A DNA stretch of 64,000 nucleotides from contig NWQM01000016.1 in assembly GCA_002798195.1 (NCBI GenBank), positions 248,001 through 312,000 on the forward strand, written 5' to 3'. The position numbers were made by a program, and so were the translations under genes. Below the pieces are notes generated by a model, which was given only the letters and a program-made list of their open reading frames with translations, did no database searches and had not been told where the DNA came from. This DNA is from Lysobacteraceae bacterium NML03-0222 (lineage in GTDB: Bacteria > Pseudomonadota > Gammaproteobacteria > Xanthomonadales > Xanthomonadaceae). Shown here piece by piece: positions 45,020 through 53,963 of this stretch (positions are counted from its first letter, which is position 1; each line of letters starts with the position of its first letter).

Positions 45020-46501
45020 TTACGGCGAAGCGGTTCCGGCTTCGGCGCCGCCCCTTTCACGCCGCGCCGCATAATGCGTGCCCGGTGGCGGCATGCGGGT
45101 GAAATGGGTATGGATGCCATCGAGTACTGCACGAGCCAGTTGGCGCTGGAAACTGGCGCTCTTGAGCCTGGCTTCTTCTTCCGGGTTGCTGATGAAGGCC
45201 GTTTCTACCAGCATCGAAGGCACATCCGGTGAGCGCAGCACCACGAAATTGGCGCGCTCGATTTGCTGCTTGTGAGTCTTGCCAAGCCGCTTCAAGCCTT
45301 CCAGTACTTCATTGGCCATCCGCTCCGAAGCGCGCTGGGTAGCACTTTGAGATAAATCCAGCAACACCGAAGCCAAGGTGCCTTCCTTGCCTTGCAAACG
45401 CACGCCCCCCACCAAATCAGCGGCGTTTTCACGATCCGCCAGCCAACGCGCGGCCTGTGATGTCGCACCGCGCGTGGAAAGCACATAGACCGACGAGCCG
45501 CGTGCATTGCGGTTTTCTGCCGCATCGGCATGGATGGAAATGAATACATCCGCATTGGCACGGCGAGCACGTTGATAGCGCTCAGCCAAGGGAATGAAGA
45601 AATCCGCATTGCGGGTGAGGTAAGCCTTCAGCCCTGGCGTGGCATCGACCTGCCGGGCAAGCTCGCGGGCAATGGCCAGGGTAATGTCTTTCTCGCGAGT
45701 GCCGCCCGGACCAATTGCCCCCGGATCCTGCCCACCGTGACCGGCATCAATGGCCACGATCACTGGACGCAAGGCGGTACGGCGAGCCATGTCCTGTACG
45801 CTGCGCACCGGCGCAGCTGTGCTGTGTTCAGGCCCCGATGCAGCTGCTGCTTGCTGAGGCTTCTGCGTGGCCTGAGTCGCCGGTGATACGGGTGTCGGCG
45901 CTTGCGTCGGTGACGCTGGGGCGGGTATCGACGCGGGCAATGCAGGTGCTGCGACCGGCTGCGGCAAAACGGTTTGCTGTGGTGCTTGCGCGCTGGTCTG
46001 GTTTGCTGGCTGCGACGGTGTCGATAGCGGCTGAGGCTGCGCATCAGGGGTCACAATCGCAGGCGTGGCTTGCACAGCCGCTGCAATCGCGGCAATGCCA
46101 TCGCCTGGCCATTCCAGAATCAATACCGCCTTGCCATCGCGCCATTCCATATTCGGACCAATAGCCACCACGGGCGCCCCCAGATCAAACACGATTCTGG
46201 CGGTACCCGATACCGGCTGGCCGCTTCGCACCGACCTGACAATCCCCTTGGCAGCAGGCAATTTGAGCTGAGGAGCCAGGCTGGTTTGGCTCATGTCCAC
46301 CACCAATCTTTCCGGTGCTGACAACCGCAGCACCCGGTATTCCACCCGGCTATCCAGAGTGATTTCGGCACGAGTGCCACTGGGGGTTTCATGCAAGCTG
46401 ACAGCACGGACTTCACGCGCCTCAGCCAAATTCCAGACAAGCGCAAGCAGGAGCGCAAGCCCCAGCAAGATTTGTTCGATTCTCATTCCTTTGACACGCA
46501 T
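45020..46501 (-). CDS. amiC: N-acetylmuramoyl-L-alanine amidase AmiC type
   Basis: This amidase splits septal peptidoglycan during cell separation. The N-terminus is a signal peptide (MRVKGMRIEQILLGLAL...); ATG 46501 is chosen, as at the inner ATG 46486 the AAAGGA abuts the codon, so the start is uncertain by 15 bases. An AMIN domain (about 30-130, EVRAVSLHETPSGTRAEITL) targets the septum. A Pro/Gln/Thr-rich linker follows, and then the Amidase_3 domain with zinc ligands in IDAGHGGQDPGAIG, the REKDITL Glu and ISIHADAAEN, and the catalytic Glu in VETAFISNPEEE. The product has 493 residues. In most relatives activity is switched on by a LytM protein, not encoded here. Confidence 0.93.
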   Translation of the reverse strand: MRVKGMRIEQILLGLALLLALVWNLAEAREVRAVSLHETPSGTRAEITLDSRVEYRVLRLSAPERLVVDMSQTSLAPQLKLPAAKGIVRSVRSGQPVSGTARIVFDLGAPVVAIGPNMEWRDGKAVLILEWPGDGIAAIAAAVQATPAIVTPDAQPQPLSTPSQPANQTSAQAPQQTVLPQPVAAPALPASIPAPASPTQAPTPVSPATQATQKPQQAAAASGPEHSTAAPVRSVQDMARRTALRPVIVAIDAGHGGQDPGAIGPGGTREKDITLAIARELARQVDATPGLKAYLTRNADFFIPLAERYQRARRANADVFISIHADAAENRNARGSSVYVLSTRGATSQAARWLADRENAADLVGGVRLQGKEGTLASVLLDLSQSATQRASERMANEVLEGLKRLGKTHKQQIERANFVVLRSPDVPSMLVETAFISNPEEEARLKSASFQRQLARAVLDGIHTHFTRMPPPGTHYAARRERGGAEAGTASP

Positions 46502-46618
46502 CCGCAAATTCAAACATTGCTGCCGCCAAGGTTCAATGTTTTCTTCATCAAACCCGGAAGATTGGTTAACTGCTTCTCAGCTTCACAAATAGCCAAACGC
46601 CCCATACCTGCACGCAAA

Positions 46619-46650
46619 ACAAAGGCGCAGCTTGATGCTGCGCCTTTGCC
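46619..46650 (-). terminator. Rho-independent terminator after the subtilisin autotransporter
   Basis: An 11-bp perfect stem (AAAGGCGCAGC and its reverse complement) with a 5-base loop is followed, on the minus strand, by TGTTTTG. It lies about 30 bases past the stop. Confidence 0.85.
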
Positions 46651-46677
46651 AGGGCTTGCGCTTGCGCGCTGGAACGA

Positions 46678-49600
46678 TCAGAAACGGCGGCGGTACTGCA
46701 GGCTGGCCGTATCCACATCACCCAGTGGGCTGTTGCGGCGGCTGTAATCCAGACGCAGCAGGTGCTTGCGCCAGCTCGCATTCATCCCCAGCCCAAACAG
46801 GCTGCTGCGTGCGGCCAAACCTACGCCGTACATGGCCTGCCAGTCTTCCATGCCTACAAAGCTGGCCTGGAATATTTCACCCTGACCACGCAAACGCTGC
46901 TGCCATTCACCGCGGGCATCCACCCCCAAACGCAGGCCATTGTTGAGCAGCCAGTTGCGCTCGCCACGCAGACCGGCATAAGCCTGAGTGCGGCGGCTAT
47001 CCCAATCCAGTGCACGCAGACCCAAACCACTGAGGCTGCTTTCACGGAAACCGCGATTGGTCAGATCCACATACTGGACACCGGCATACGGGGTGAGTTT
47101 GGTGTCAGCAATGTCAAAGCGGCGCCCGGCTTCGGCATTCAGACTGAAGTAATGACCAGACAGGCGGCTGTTGGCGCCCTCCAGCTGCGTACCCAGCAGC
47201 AGGTGGCGCTGCATTTCACGTTCAAACTGGCCAAAGCCCAGTCGGCCATGAGCATACCAGCCATCACGCAACCAGCCTGCATAGAGCTGACCTTCGTTCT
47301 GGCGGCCACGCACCTGATCGCCCAAGGCCGGCAGCCAGCTTTGCTGTTGCTGGCGACTGAACATCAGGCCAAGTACCGCGTTCTGGCCGATGCGCACGTC
47401 ATGACCGATCATTTCGCCATTGCTGCTATAGCCGACACCATCCATGCCTGCTTGCGCCAGACTGCCATTGCGACTCAAATCGCTGTACCAAGAGCCCGCT
47501 TCAATCGCACCTGAGCGCAGCGCGTCAAAACGACCAGAAGCCGCGCGGCGTGCGGCATCAATGCTGTCATAGGTCAGTGCCGAAGATGCGCCATGCAACT
47601 GCCCGGACAGGCTGCGCAAGGACAGGTTCACGCCCTCAATGCCCTGAGCGCGCTGGAAAGCGCCCAGACCATTGGCAAGCGCCAGACTGGCCGGGCCACC
47701 CAATGGATTCTTGGTTTGTTCATCAATGCGCTGCATGAGCGCTTCCACTCGCTTGGCAGTTTCCAGTACCGGGCCACTAAATTGCCACGCCTGCGCAGCC
47801 TGATGGACATCAATGCGGTCAGTCAACAGATAGACATTGAGGTGGTCATAATCCAGACGCGCATTGAACAGCACCAGTTTCGGATTCCAACTAAGCGCGG
47901 TGAACTGTCCGTTCACACCTTGCTTGGTGTAAATCAGCAATTCCCTTTCCGTGCCGGTTTTGGGGATATATCCCTCACGTACACCTGCAATATGCAGATG
48001 CGATTCAACATCGCGGGTGCGGTTGTTCAGGTTGAGCTGACCATCCACACCCACAGGATGCCCCAGCCACAACGCCAGCACGGCAGCAGATTCTGCACCC
48101 GAAAGATTGTGCTTAACCTCACCATTATTGAGATTTCCGGCAATTTCCATCGGCTCATCCGAGCCCTTGGGGCCACCGGCTATCAGTACACCCTGATTCA
48201 CTACATTGCCGCCAAAGCCTTTGTGCCCCCAAAGCACGCCAGAGGGACCAATATTGACATTGGAGTAATCCAGTCCCTTCTTGACAAGAAGCGTGCTCAC
48301 GCAAGCCGGATCACCTGCAGCACACTTCGCATACAAATGCCCCAACTTGAAAGAGTTGATTTCAAAATCGGCAATCAGATTGACGTGGGTATCGCCCTTG
48401 TAATCACTGCGTTCGGCCAAAGTCAGGGCACCCTGCCCCAGCTTGTAAAGGCCACCCTCACCGGAAATACGATTGCCCCAGACTGAGCTCATCCCGCCAG
48501 CAGCGTGCGCAAGATTGGGCAGCTCCACCTTGACATCGCCCCAGTCAAAGCGCGCTGGCCCCTTGACCGCCTTGGCAACATTCAAAAGGCCATAGCCAAA
48601 CACGCTATCTGGCCCTTGCTCACCAATATCGGTGGCCGTGCCCAGAATCGTTTGACGCACCAGATCGTTATTGAAATACGGGAACGCACTCCATACCAGC
48701 GCAGCGGCACCGGAAACCAGGGGCGCTGCAAAGGACGTACCACCGCCCCACTTGACTTCCGTACCCTTGGGGTCGATATAGGTCACATTACCGGGTGCCG
48801 TCAGACAGTAACTCTTGGCAACGCCGCAAGCCTGGGAATAATTCGTGAGTGTAGGGGTGGCTTCGGTCGGATTCAGCGCCGCCACTGTCAACCAGCCGCG
48901 CTGCAAGAAAGCGGCCGCATCGGATTTGCTTGGCAAGGCCGCATTGTCTGAGGGGTTTTCCCGATAACGGGCATCATCGCCCTTGTTGCCATTGGCAAAT
49001 ACCACCAGGCCATCGCGGTTGAGGATAAAGTCGCTGTAGGCATTTACGAACTCGGAAGTTACATCATCACCTTTCCAGTACAGCCCGCCCCAGGAATTGT
49101 TGATGATGCGGGCACCGGCATCAGCCAGCTCCAAATTGATTTTGCGGAAAAACGCACCATAACCTTGCCCAGGACGCACTTCATTGCCCTGCCCGCTGCC
49201 ATCATCATCGGGCGTTTTGTCAGCAATGATGCGCGAGGAGATGATTTTGGCATTCTGTGCCACGCCACCCGGCCACTGACCATAGGCACTGCCCGCTGCC
49301 AAAGATGCCACGGTGGTGCCGTGACCCTTGCTGTCATCAACAGTCAAATCATTTTGGCTGCCATCCACATGCACAAAGCTCTGAGTCACCCGTCCATTGA
49401 GCGTGGGGTGGTCACGGCGCACGCCCGTATCCACAACACCGATGGTGATGCCAGTGCCCTTGTAGCCTGCGGCAATCGCCTGGTCTGCACCGGTCAGCTT
49501 CAAATGGGCGTCCATTGCAGGCTGCGCATTAACCGGGCCAGGTTGTGTGGTTGGGGTCGTGGTTGGTGCCGGTGTGGGCGCTGGTGTCGGCGTCGTACCG

Positions 49601-49752
49601 CCACTTCCACCACTATTCCCACCACTACCGCCGCCAATCTGCAAAGGTGGCGTGGACGGGCTGCCGCCGCCGCTGCCACATGCACTCAATCCCAAGGTCA
49701 GCACGGAAACAATTGCCCAAGCCAGCTGGTTACGGTTGTAGTTACTTGCCAT
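46678..49752 (-). CDS. Subtilisin-family autotransporter serine protease lipoprotein (NalP/EprS-like)
   Basis: From ATG 49752 (MASNYNRNQLAW, GGGGAAA upstream) the product has 1024 residues. A lipoprotein signal ends in GLSAC (Cys25). A Gly/Ser then Thr/Pro linker leads to an S8 protease domain (about 75-405) with Asp108 (VVDTGVRRDHP), His144 (SKGHGTTVASL) and Ser340 (GGGTSFAAPLVSG). A beta-helical linker region follows. The last 280 or so residues are an autotransporter beta-barrel ending SLQYRRRF, with terminal Phe. Lipidated subtilisin autotransporters such as Neisseria NalP sit on the cell surface and trim other surface proteins; substrates here are unknown, the 1741-residue adhesin being one candidate. 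Confidence 0.94.
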   Translation of the reverse strand: MASNYNRNQLAWAIVSVLTLGLSACGSGGGSPSTPPLQIGGGSGGNSGGSGGTTPTPAPTPAPTTTPTTQPGPVNAQPAMDAHLKLTGADQAIAAGYKGTGITIGVVDTGVRRDHPTLNGRVTQSFVHVDGSQNDLTVDDSKGHGTTVASLAAGSAYGQWPGGVAQNAKIISSRIIADKTPDDDGSGQGNEVRPGQGYGAFFRKINLELADAGARIINNSWGGLYWKGDDVTSEFVNAYSDFILNRDGLVVFANGNKGDDARYRENPSDNAALPSKSDAAAFLQRGWLTVAALNPTEATPTLTNYSQACGVAKSYCLTAPGNVTYIDPKGTEVKWGGGTSFAAPLVSGAAALVWSAFPYFNNDLVRQTILGTATDIGEQGPDSVFGYGLLNVAKAVKGPARFDWGDVKVELPNLAHAAGGMSSVWGNRISGEGGLYKLGQGALTLAERSDYKGDTHVNLIADFEINSFKLGHLYAKCAAGDPACVSTLLVKKGLDYSNVNIGPSGVLWGHKGFGGNVVNQGVLIAGGPKGSDEPMEIAGNLNNGEVKHNLSGAESAAVLALWLGHPVGVDGQLNLNNRTRDVESHLHIAGVREGYIPKTGTERELLIYTKQGVNGQFTALSWNPKLVLFNARLDYDHLNVYLLTDRIDVHQAAQAWQFSGPVLETAKRVEALMQRIDEQTKNPLGGPASLALANGLGAFQRAQGIEGVNLSLRSLSGQLHGASSALTYDSIDAARRAASGRFDALRSGAIEAGSWYSDLSRNGSLAQAGMDGVGYSSNGEMIGHDVRIGQNAVLGLMFSRQQQQSWLPALGDQVRGRQNEGQLYAGWLRDGWYAHGRLGFGQFEREMQRHLLLGTQLEGANSRLSGHYFSLNAEAGRRFDIADTKLTPYAGVQYVDLTNRGFRESSLSGLGLRALDWDSRRTQAYAGLRGERNWLLNNGLRLGVDARGEWQQRLRGQGEIFQASFVGMEDWQAMYGVGLAARSSLFGLGMNASWRKHLLRLDYSRRNSPLGDVDTASLQYRRRF

Positions 49753-49931
49753 GGTTTTCCCCAAATTTAGAGGTAAAGATAGGCGACAGGCTCCCCGCCG
49801 CGATTCTGGAGCTTTTTAACGCTTTCCTGATACAAACACAATGGCAAACTCGGTAAGGCCGCCATCTGAAGGTCGCCAAGCTGCATGCAAACCGTGATAA
49901 TCGCAGCTCATCTCACTCTAACGGAGTCTCC

Positions 49932-51107
49932 ATGTCCGATATCGTCATCACCGCTGCCAAGCGCACTGCCATCGGTTCCATGCTCGGCCAATTCACCGGT
50001 GTCCCCACCCCGACCCTTGGCGCTGCGGCCATTTCCGCCGCGCTGGCAGAATCTGGCCTCAAGGGCGACCAAGTGGATGAAGTCATCATGGGCTGCGTGC
50101 TGCCTGCCGGTCTTGGCCAGGCACCGGCGCGCCAGGCGATGCGTGCAGCCGGTATTGACGATGCCGCCGGTGCGACCACCATCAACAAGGTTTGCGGCTC
50201 GGGCATGAAGGCGGTGATGCTGGCGTATGACCTGATCAAGGCCGGCTCGGCCAGCACCGTAGTCGCTGGCGGCATGGAGTCAATGACCAATGCGCCGCAT
50301 CTTTTGAATGGCTCGCGCACCGGCATCCGTTACGGCAATGCGCCGTTCATTGATCACATGGCCTTTGACGGTCTGACCAACCCCGATGACGGTCAGGCAA
50401 TGGGGATATTCGGTGACAGGACTTGCGCCAAATACGGTTATGACCGTGAAAAGCTGGATGCCTATGCCACCGAGTCGGTCGTGCGTGCGCAAAAAGCGCA
50501 GGCAGCAGGCGCTTTCAAGGCCGAAATCGCCCCGGTAAGCGTCAAGACGCGCAAAGGCGAAGTTATCGTCGATAGCGATGAAGAGCCCGGCAAAATCGAT
50601 ACCGCCAAAATCCCTGGCCTGCGCGTCGCTTTCGGCAAGGACGGCGTGCTGACTGCGGCCTCTTCTTCCAAGATTTCCGATGGCGCCGCAGCTCTGGTGG
50701 TGATGTCCGCTGAAGCGGCGCAGGCAGCCGGCGCCAAACCGCTGGCACGGATTGTGGCGCATGCCACCCACTCGCAGGCTCCGGAATGGTTCACCACAGC
50801 CCCAGTGGATGCCATCAAGAAAGTATTGGCGAAGGCTGGCTGGCAAACAGATGAAGTTGACCTCTTCGAAATCAATGAAGCCTTTGCTTGCGTGGCCATG
50901 GCGCCCATCAGCGACCTTGGCATTTCTCATGACAAACTCAATGTCAACGGCGGCGCACTGGCCTTGGGTCACCCGATTGGCGCTTCCGGCGCGCGCTTGA
51001 TCGTCACTTTGATTCATGCACTCAAAGCGCGCGGTGGCAAGCGCGGCGTGGCCGCCCTGTGTATCGGCGGTGGCGAAGCCACAGCGCTGGCGATTGAGCT
51101 GCTATAA
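49932..51107 (+). CDS. Acetyl-CoA C-acetyltransferase (thiolase)
   Basis: The 391-residue enzyme interconverts two acetyl-CoA and acetoacetyl-CoA. Active-site elements are Cys88 in INKVCGSGMKA, His in NGGALALGHPIGASGARL (about 349) and the second Cys in LCIGGGEATALAIE. The NEAFA loop is present. The length and MGCVLPAGLGQAPARQ segment fit the biosynthetic AtoB/PhaA type better than FadA, but a degradative role is not excluded. AACGGAG lies before the ATG. It is a single gene, followed by a hairpin. Confidence 0.93.
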   Translation: MSDIVITAAKRTAIGSMLGQFTGVPTPTLGAAAISAALAESGLKGDQVDEVIMGCVLPAGLGQAPARQAMRAAGIDDAAGATTINKVCGSGMKAVMLAYDLIKAGSASTVVAGGMESMTNAPHLLNGSRTGIRYGNAPFIDHMAFDGLTNPDDGQAMGIFGDRTCAKYGYDREKLDAYATESVVRAQKAQAAGAFKAEIAPVSVKTRKGEVIVDSDEEPGKIDTAKIPGLRVAFGKDGVLTAASSSKISDGAAALVVMSAEAAQAAGAKPLARIVAHATHSQAPEWFTTAPVDAIKKVLAKAGWQTDEVDLFEINEAFACVAMAPISDLGISHDKLNVNGGALALGHPIGASGARLIVTLIHALKARGGKRGVAALCIGGGEATALAIELL

Positions 51108-51118
51108 AGACATGTGCA

Positions 51119-51146
51119 AAGGCAAGACAGCCCGCTGTCTTGCCTT
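51119..51146 (+). terminator. Rho-independent terminator after the thiolase gene
   Basis: A 12-bp perfect stem (AAGGCAAGACAG / CTGTCTTGCCTT) with loop CCCG lies 11 bases after the stop. Confidence 0.8.
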
Positions 51147-51302
51147 CACAGTGGCTTGACTGTGCCAAACCAGCTGTAAACAGGCACAACGGAAAACAAA
51201 AAAAATCCGGCCACGCCTATTGACATCATTCATCATTTTGTCATGATTGCGACAACGCGCAGTCATATGCGTGTTGCCCTATCACTTAATGAGGACATCA
51301 AA

Positions 51303-51647
51303 ATGACCCTGAACAAGACCCTGATCGCTCTGGCCATGGGCCTGGCTCTGACCGCTTGTGCCAACAACGCAGAACAAGCTCAGGAAGCTGCCGTTGACGC
51401 TGCTGCTGCTGCTGCTGAAGCTCAGCAGGCTGCCAACGCCAGCGGTGATGCTGCTTCCCAGGCCGGTGCTGACGCTGCTGCTGCTGCTGCTGACGCCGCT
51501 GCTACCCAAGCCGATGCCGCTGTTGCCGCCCAGGCTGCTGGTCAGGATGCAGCTGCTGACAATGCCGCTGACGCTGCCGAACAGGCTGCCGATGCTGCCC
51601 AGCAAGCTCAGAAGTCGGCTGAAGAAGCCGCTGCCGACAAGAAGTAA
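51303..51647 (+). CDS. Small alanine-rich lipoprotein, first of a tandem pair
   Basis: The ATG at 51303 follows GAGGACATCAA. The 114-residue product has a lipoprotein signal (LALTAC, Cys19). The mature chain is almost entirely Ala, Gln, Asp, Glu and Ser with runs of six and five Ala, consistent with one long helix or coiled coil, and it ends in Asp-Lys-Lys. The look recalls Braun-type lipoproteins, whose C-terminal Lys can be linked to peptidoglycan; this is analogy, not homology. The region between the thiolase and this gene is AT-rich, and its own terminator follows, so it is separately and perhaps strongly expressed. The frame is free of stops despite GCT-rich low complexity. Confidence 0.78.
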   Translation: MTLNKTLIALAMGLALTACANNAEQAQEAAVDAAAAAAEAQQAANASGDAASQAGADAAAAAADAAATQADAAVAAQAAGQDAAADNAADAAEQAADAAQQAQKSAEEAAADKK

Positions 51648-51661
51648 TCTTGTCCATGCGT

Positions 51662-51689
51662 ACAGAGCCGCTGATTTCAGCGGCTCTGT
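51662..51689 (+). terminator. Terminator between the two alanine-rich lipoprotein genes
   Basis: A 12-bp perfect stem (ACAGAGCCGCTG / CAGCGGCTCTGT) with loop ATTT lies 14 bases after the first gene. No T run follows, so read-through to the second gene is possible. Confidence 0.72.
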
Positions 51690-51750
51690 CGTATGAAGCT
51701 ATCGATATTCAATTGTCATTTCTTTCCCCACTGTCCCAGAGGCCAACATC

Positions 51751-52218
51751 ATGAACATCAAACTCGCTACCTTGATCGCCGCAGGTGCCTTGGCGCTCAC
51801 CGCTTGCAACAACGCAACTACCGAACAAAAGATGGACGAAGCCCAGGCTTCTGCCGAGCAGGCTGCTGCGGCTGCCGGCAATGCCGCCCATGCTGCAGGT
51901 GAAGCCGCCACTGCCAGCGCAGAATCAGCCGGCGCCGCCGTTGATGCAGCTGCCAACGATGCTGCCGTTGCGACCGAAAAAGCCGCTGGTGACCTGAAGG
52001 ATGCCGTCCAGCAAGCCGGTGCCGACATCAAACAGGCCGCCCAGGAAGCAGGCGCAGAAATGAAAGCTGCCAGCAATGAAGCGGCTGCTGAAGCACGCGT
52101 TGCCACCGAGAACATGAAGGCCAGCGCCGCCGGTGCTATCGCCAATGCTGCCCAAAATGTTGCCGACAAAATGGGCGAAGAAAAGAAAGAAGCTGAAGCA
52201 GCTGCTGGCAAGAAGTAA
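51751..52218 (+). CDS. Alanine-rich lipoprotein, second of a tandem pair
   Basis: The 155-residue product has a lipoprotein signal ending LALTAC (Cys19). The mature part is a continuous predicted helix rich in Ala, Glu, Lys and Asn, with segments such as DLKDAVQQAGADIKQAAQEAG that repeat every 11 residues or so, in the manner of LEA-like or apolipoprotein-like amphipathic helices. It ends Gly-Lys-Lys. Signal peptide and composition make it a paralogue of the preceding gene. A role in envelope stress or spacing of outer membrane and wall is possible. It ends at its own strong terminator. Confidence 0.78.
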   Translation: MNIKLATLIAAGALALTACNNATTEQKMDEAQASAEQAAAAAGNAAHAAGEAATASAESAGAAVDAAANDAAVATEKAAGDLKDAVQQAGADIKQAAQEAGAEMKAASNEAAAEARVATENMKASAAGAIANAAQNVADKMGEEKKEAEAAAGKK

Positions 52219-52243
52219 TTCCCAAGGCCACTCGCTCCACTCT

Positions 52244-52274
52244 CAAAAGCCCTGGTCAAAGACCAGGGCTTTTG
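52244..52274 (+). terminator. Rho-independent terminator after the second lipoprotein gene
   Basis: A 14-bp perfect stem (CAAAAGCCCTGGTC and its reverse complement) with loop AAA, and T residues within and after the second arm. It lies 25 bases after the stop. Confidence 0.88.
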
Positions 52275-52446
52275 CTTTGTGCCAGACAATAGGGACAATT
52301 CATACGAGTGAGTCCAGTTGGCTCTCCAAAGCGATACGTACACATATTCTTCGCTTTACTCTTGCACAATAGGCGCCGTACTCAACACCCAAACATTCAA
52401 CCCTCTCTCTATTGCAGGCTTTTCTTTACTCGCCCTGATATCTCTC

Positions 52447-53451
52447 ATGCCCCATTACGACTTCACCCTAGAGCCCAACGACAGCGAACAACTGGCCAAT
52501 TTCGCCGGTCCCTTCGATGCCCATCTGCGCCAACTTCAATTGCGGCTGGGTGTGGAAATCTCCAATCGTGGCAATGTGTTCCGCATCAAGTCCGATGATG
52601 CCCACAGCCTTGCACGGGCAGAAAAAGTGCTGCGCGCCCTGTACGCCGAAGCTGCCGATGTGACTTTTGACGGCCATGCCCTGAACCTGCGTCTGGCCGG
52701 CCTGATTGGTGATGCCGATAGCGCAGCCGATGGCGAGAGCTCTGACCGGGGCGATTACATTCCGCAGGAAGTGGCGGTGCGGGTCAAGCGCGGCACCATC
52801 AAGGGTCGGGGCGGCAATCAGAAGAAATACTTGCATGCCATCGCCACCCATGACATCAATTTCGGCATTGGGCCTGCCGGTACTGGCAAGACGTTCCTTG
52901 CCGTGGCGATGGCAGTCGAAGCCCTCAACCAGTCGCGCATCCAGCGCCTGGTGCTGGTGCGCCCTGCGGTGGAGGCGGGCGAGAAACTGGGCTTTTTGCC
53001 CGGCGATTTGAGCCAGAAAGTCGATCCCTACCTGCGCCCGCTATATGACGCACTGTATGAAATGCTGGGCGTGGAAAAAGTCGCGCGACTGCTTGAGAAA
53101 AACGTCATCGAAATCGCCCCGCTCGCCTATATGCGCGGCCGCACCCTGAACGATGCGTTCGTGATTCTGGACGAAGCGCAGAACACCACCATCGAGCAGA
53201 TGAAGATGTTTCTGACCCGCCTGGGCTTTGGCTCGACGGCAGTTGTCACCGGCGACATGACCCAGATCGATTTGCCGCGGCACATGAAATCCGGTCTCAA
53301 AGATGCCATCGAAGTGCTGCGCGATGTCGAAGGCGTGAGCTTCACCTTCTTCGAGTCCCGCGATGTAGTGCGGCATCCGCTGGTCGCGCGCATCGTCAAT
53401 GCCTATGAGGCGCGCGAAAAAACTGCGCACGATACGCCCGAAAATCCTTGA
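52447..53451 (+). CDS. ybeZ: PhoH-like ATPase YbeZ
   Basis: From ATG 52447 ([15 protein letters not shown]) the product has 334 residues; the frame is open further upstream but without homology. It has an N-terminal KH-like part, Walker [37 protein letters not shown] and Walker [13 protein letters not shown], then GDMTQIDLP. This is the short PhoH type without PIN domain that pairs with YbeY in rRNA processing. ybeY follows after 22 bases. Upstream are the lipoproteins, not miaB as in E. coli. Confidence 0.94.
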   Translation: MPHYDFTLEPNDSEQLANFAGPFDAHLRQLQLRLGVEISNRGNVFRIKSDDAHSLARAEKVLRALYAEAADVTFDGHALNLRLAGLIGDADSAADGESSDRGDYIPQEVAVRVKRGTIKGRGGNQKKYLHAIATHDINFGIGPAGTGKTFLAVAMAVEALNQSRIQRLVLVRPAVEAGEKLGFLPGDLSQKVDPYLRPLYDALYEMLGVEKVARLLEKNVIEIAPLAYMRGRTLNDAFVILDEAQNTTIEQMKMFLTRLGFGSTAVVTGDMTQIDLPRHMKSGLKDAIEVLRDVEGVSFTFFESRDVVRHPLVARIVNAYEAREKTAHDTPENP

Positions 53452-53473
53452 TTGAATACATGAGTAAGCTGCC

Positions 53474-53959
53474 ATGACCCGTGGGCCTTTGGAACTTGAA
53501 GTCAGCATCAGCTATGCCGCACCCCGCAAAGGCGTGCCCGCACCCAGCAGCTTCCGGCGCTGGGTGGCGGCCACGCTTGAAGGACGTATTCGTGATGCCG
53601 ACCTTGCCATCCGCATCGTTGACAGCGAAGAAGGCCAGGCACTGAACCGTCACTACCGCGGCAAGGACTATGCCACCAATGTGCTCAGCTTCCCGGCCGA
53701 ACGCCCGCCGGGACTGCCCAAAAATGCCCGCTTCCCGCTGCTTGGTGATTTGGTGATTTGCGCTCCGGTGGTGGCACGCGAAGCCGCCGAGCAGGGCAAG
53801 CCGGTCAATGCCCACTATGCGCATATGACCGTGCACGGCGTACTGCACCTGCTGGGCTGGGATCATGAAAACGATGCCGATGCCCAAGCCATGGAGCAGC
53901 TTGAGCGGGAAATTCTGGCCGGACTTGGCATCGCCGACCCGTATCTCAACGGTGCCTGA
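53474..53959 (+). CDS. ybeY: Endoribonuclease YbeY
   Basis: YbeY is a zinc RNase for 16S rRNA 3'-end maturation and 70S quality control. The 161-residue protein has the metal motif [12 protein letters not shown] (His-x3-His-x5-His) near residue 120, preceded by [16 protein letters not shown], the family's conserved substrate segment, and [12 protein letters not shown]. It lies 22 bases after ybeZ and converges with the DUF2145 gene, with only 4 bases between the stops. Confidence 0.95.
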   Translation: MTRGPLELEVSISYAAPRKGVPAPSSFRRWVAATLEGRIRDADLAIRIVDSEEGQALNRHYRGKDYATNVLSFPAERPPGLPKNARFPLLGDLVICAPVVAREAAEQGKPVNAHYAHMTVHGVLHLLGWDHENDADAQAMEQLEREILAGLGIADPYLNGA

Positions 53960-53963
53960 GTGC

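Noticed and set aside
45027..45045. CGAAGC/GCTTCG hairpin as a terminator for the bufferin operon
   Set aside because: The stem is only 6 bp with a 7-base loop, lies within the end of amiC and has no T run.
51403..51560. GCT-rich tract as a microsatellite causing phase variation
   Set aside because: Repeats are of three bases and imperfect, so slippage would keep frame; it is explained by the alanine-rich protein.
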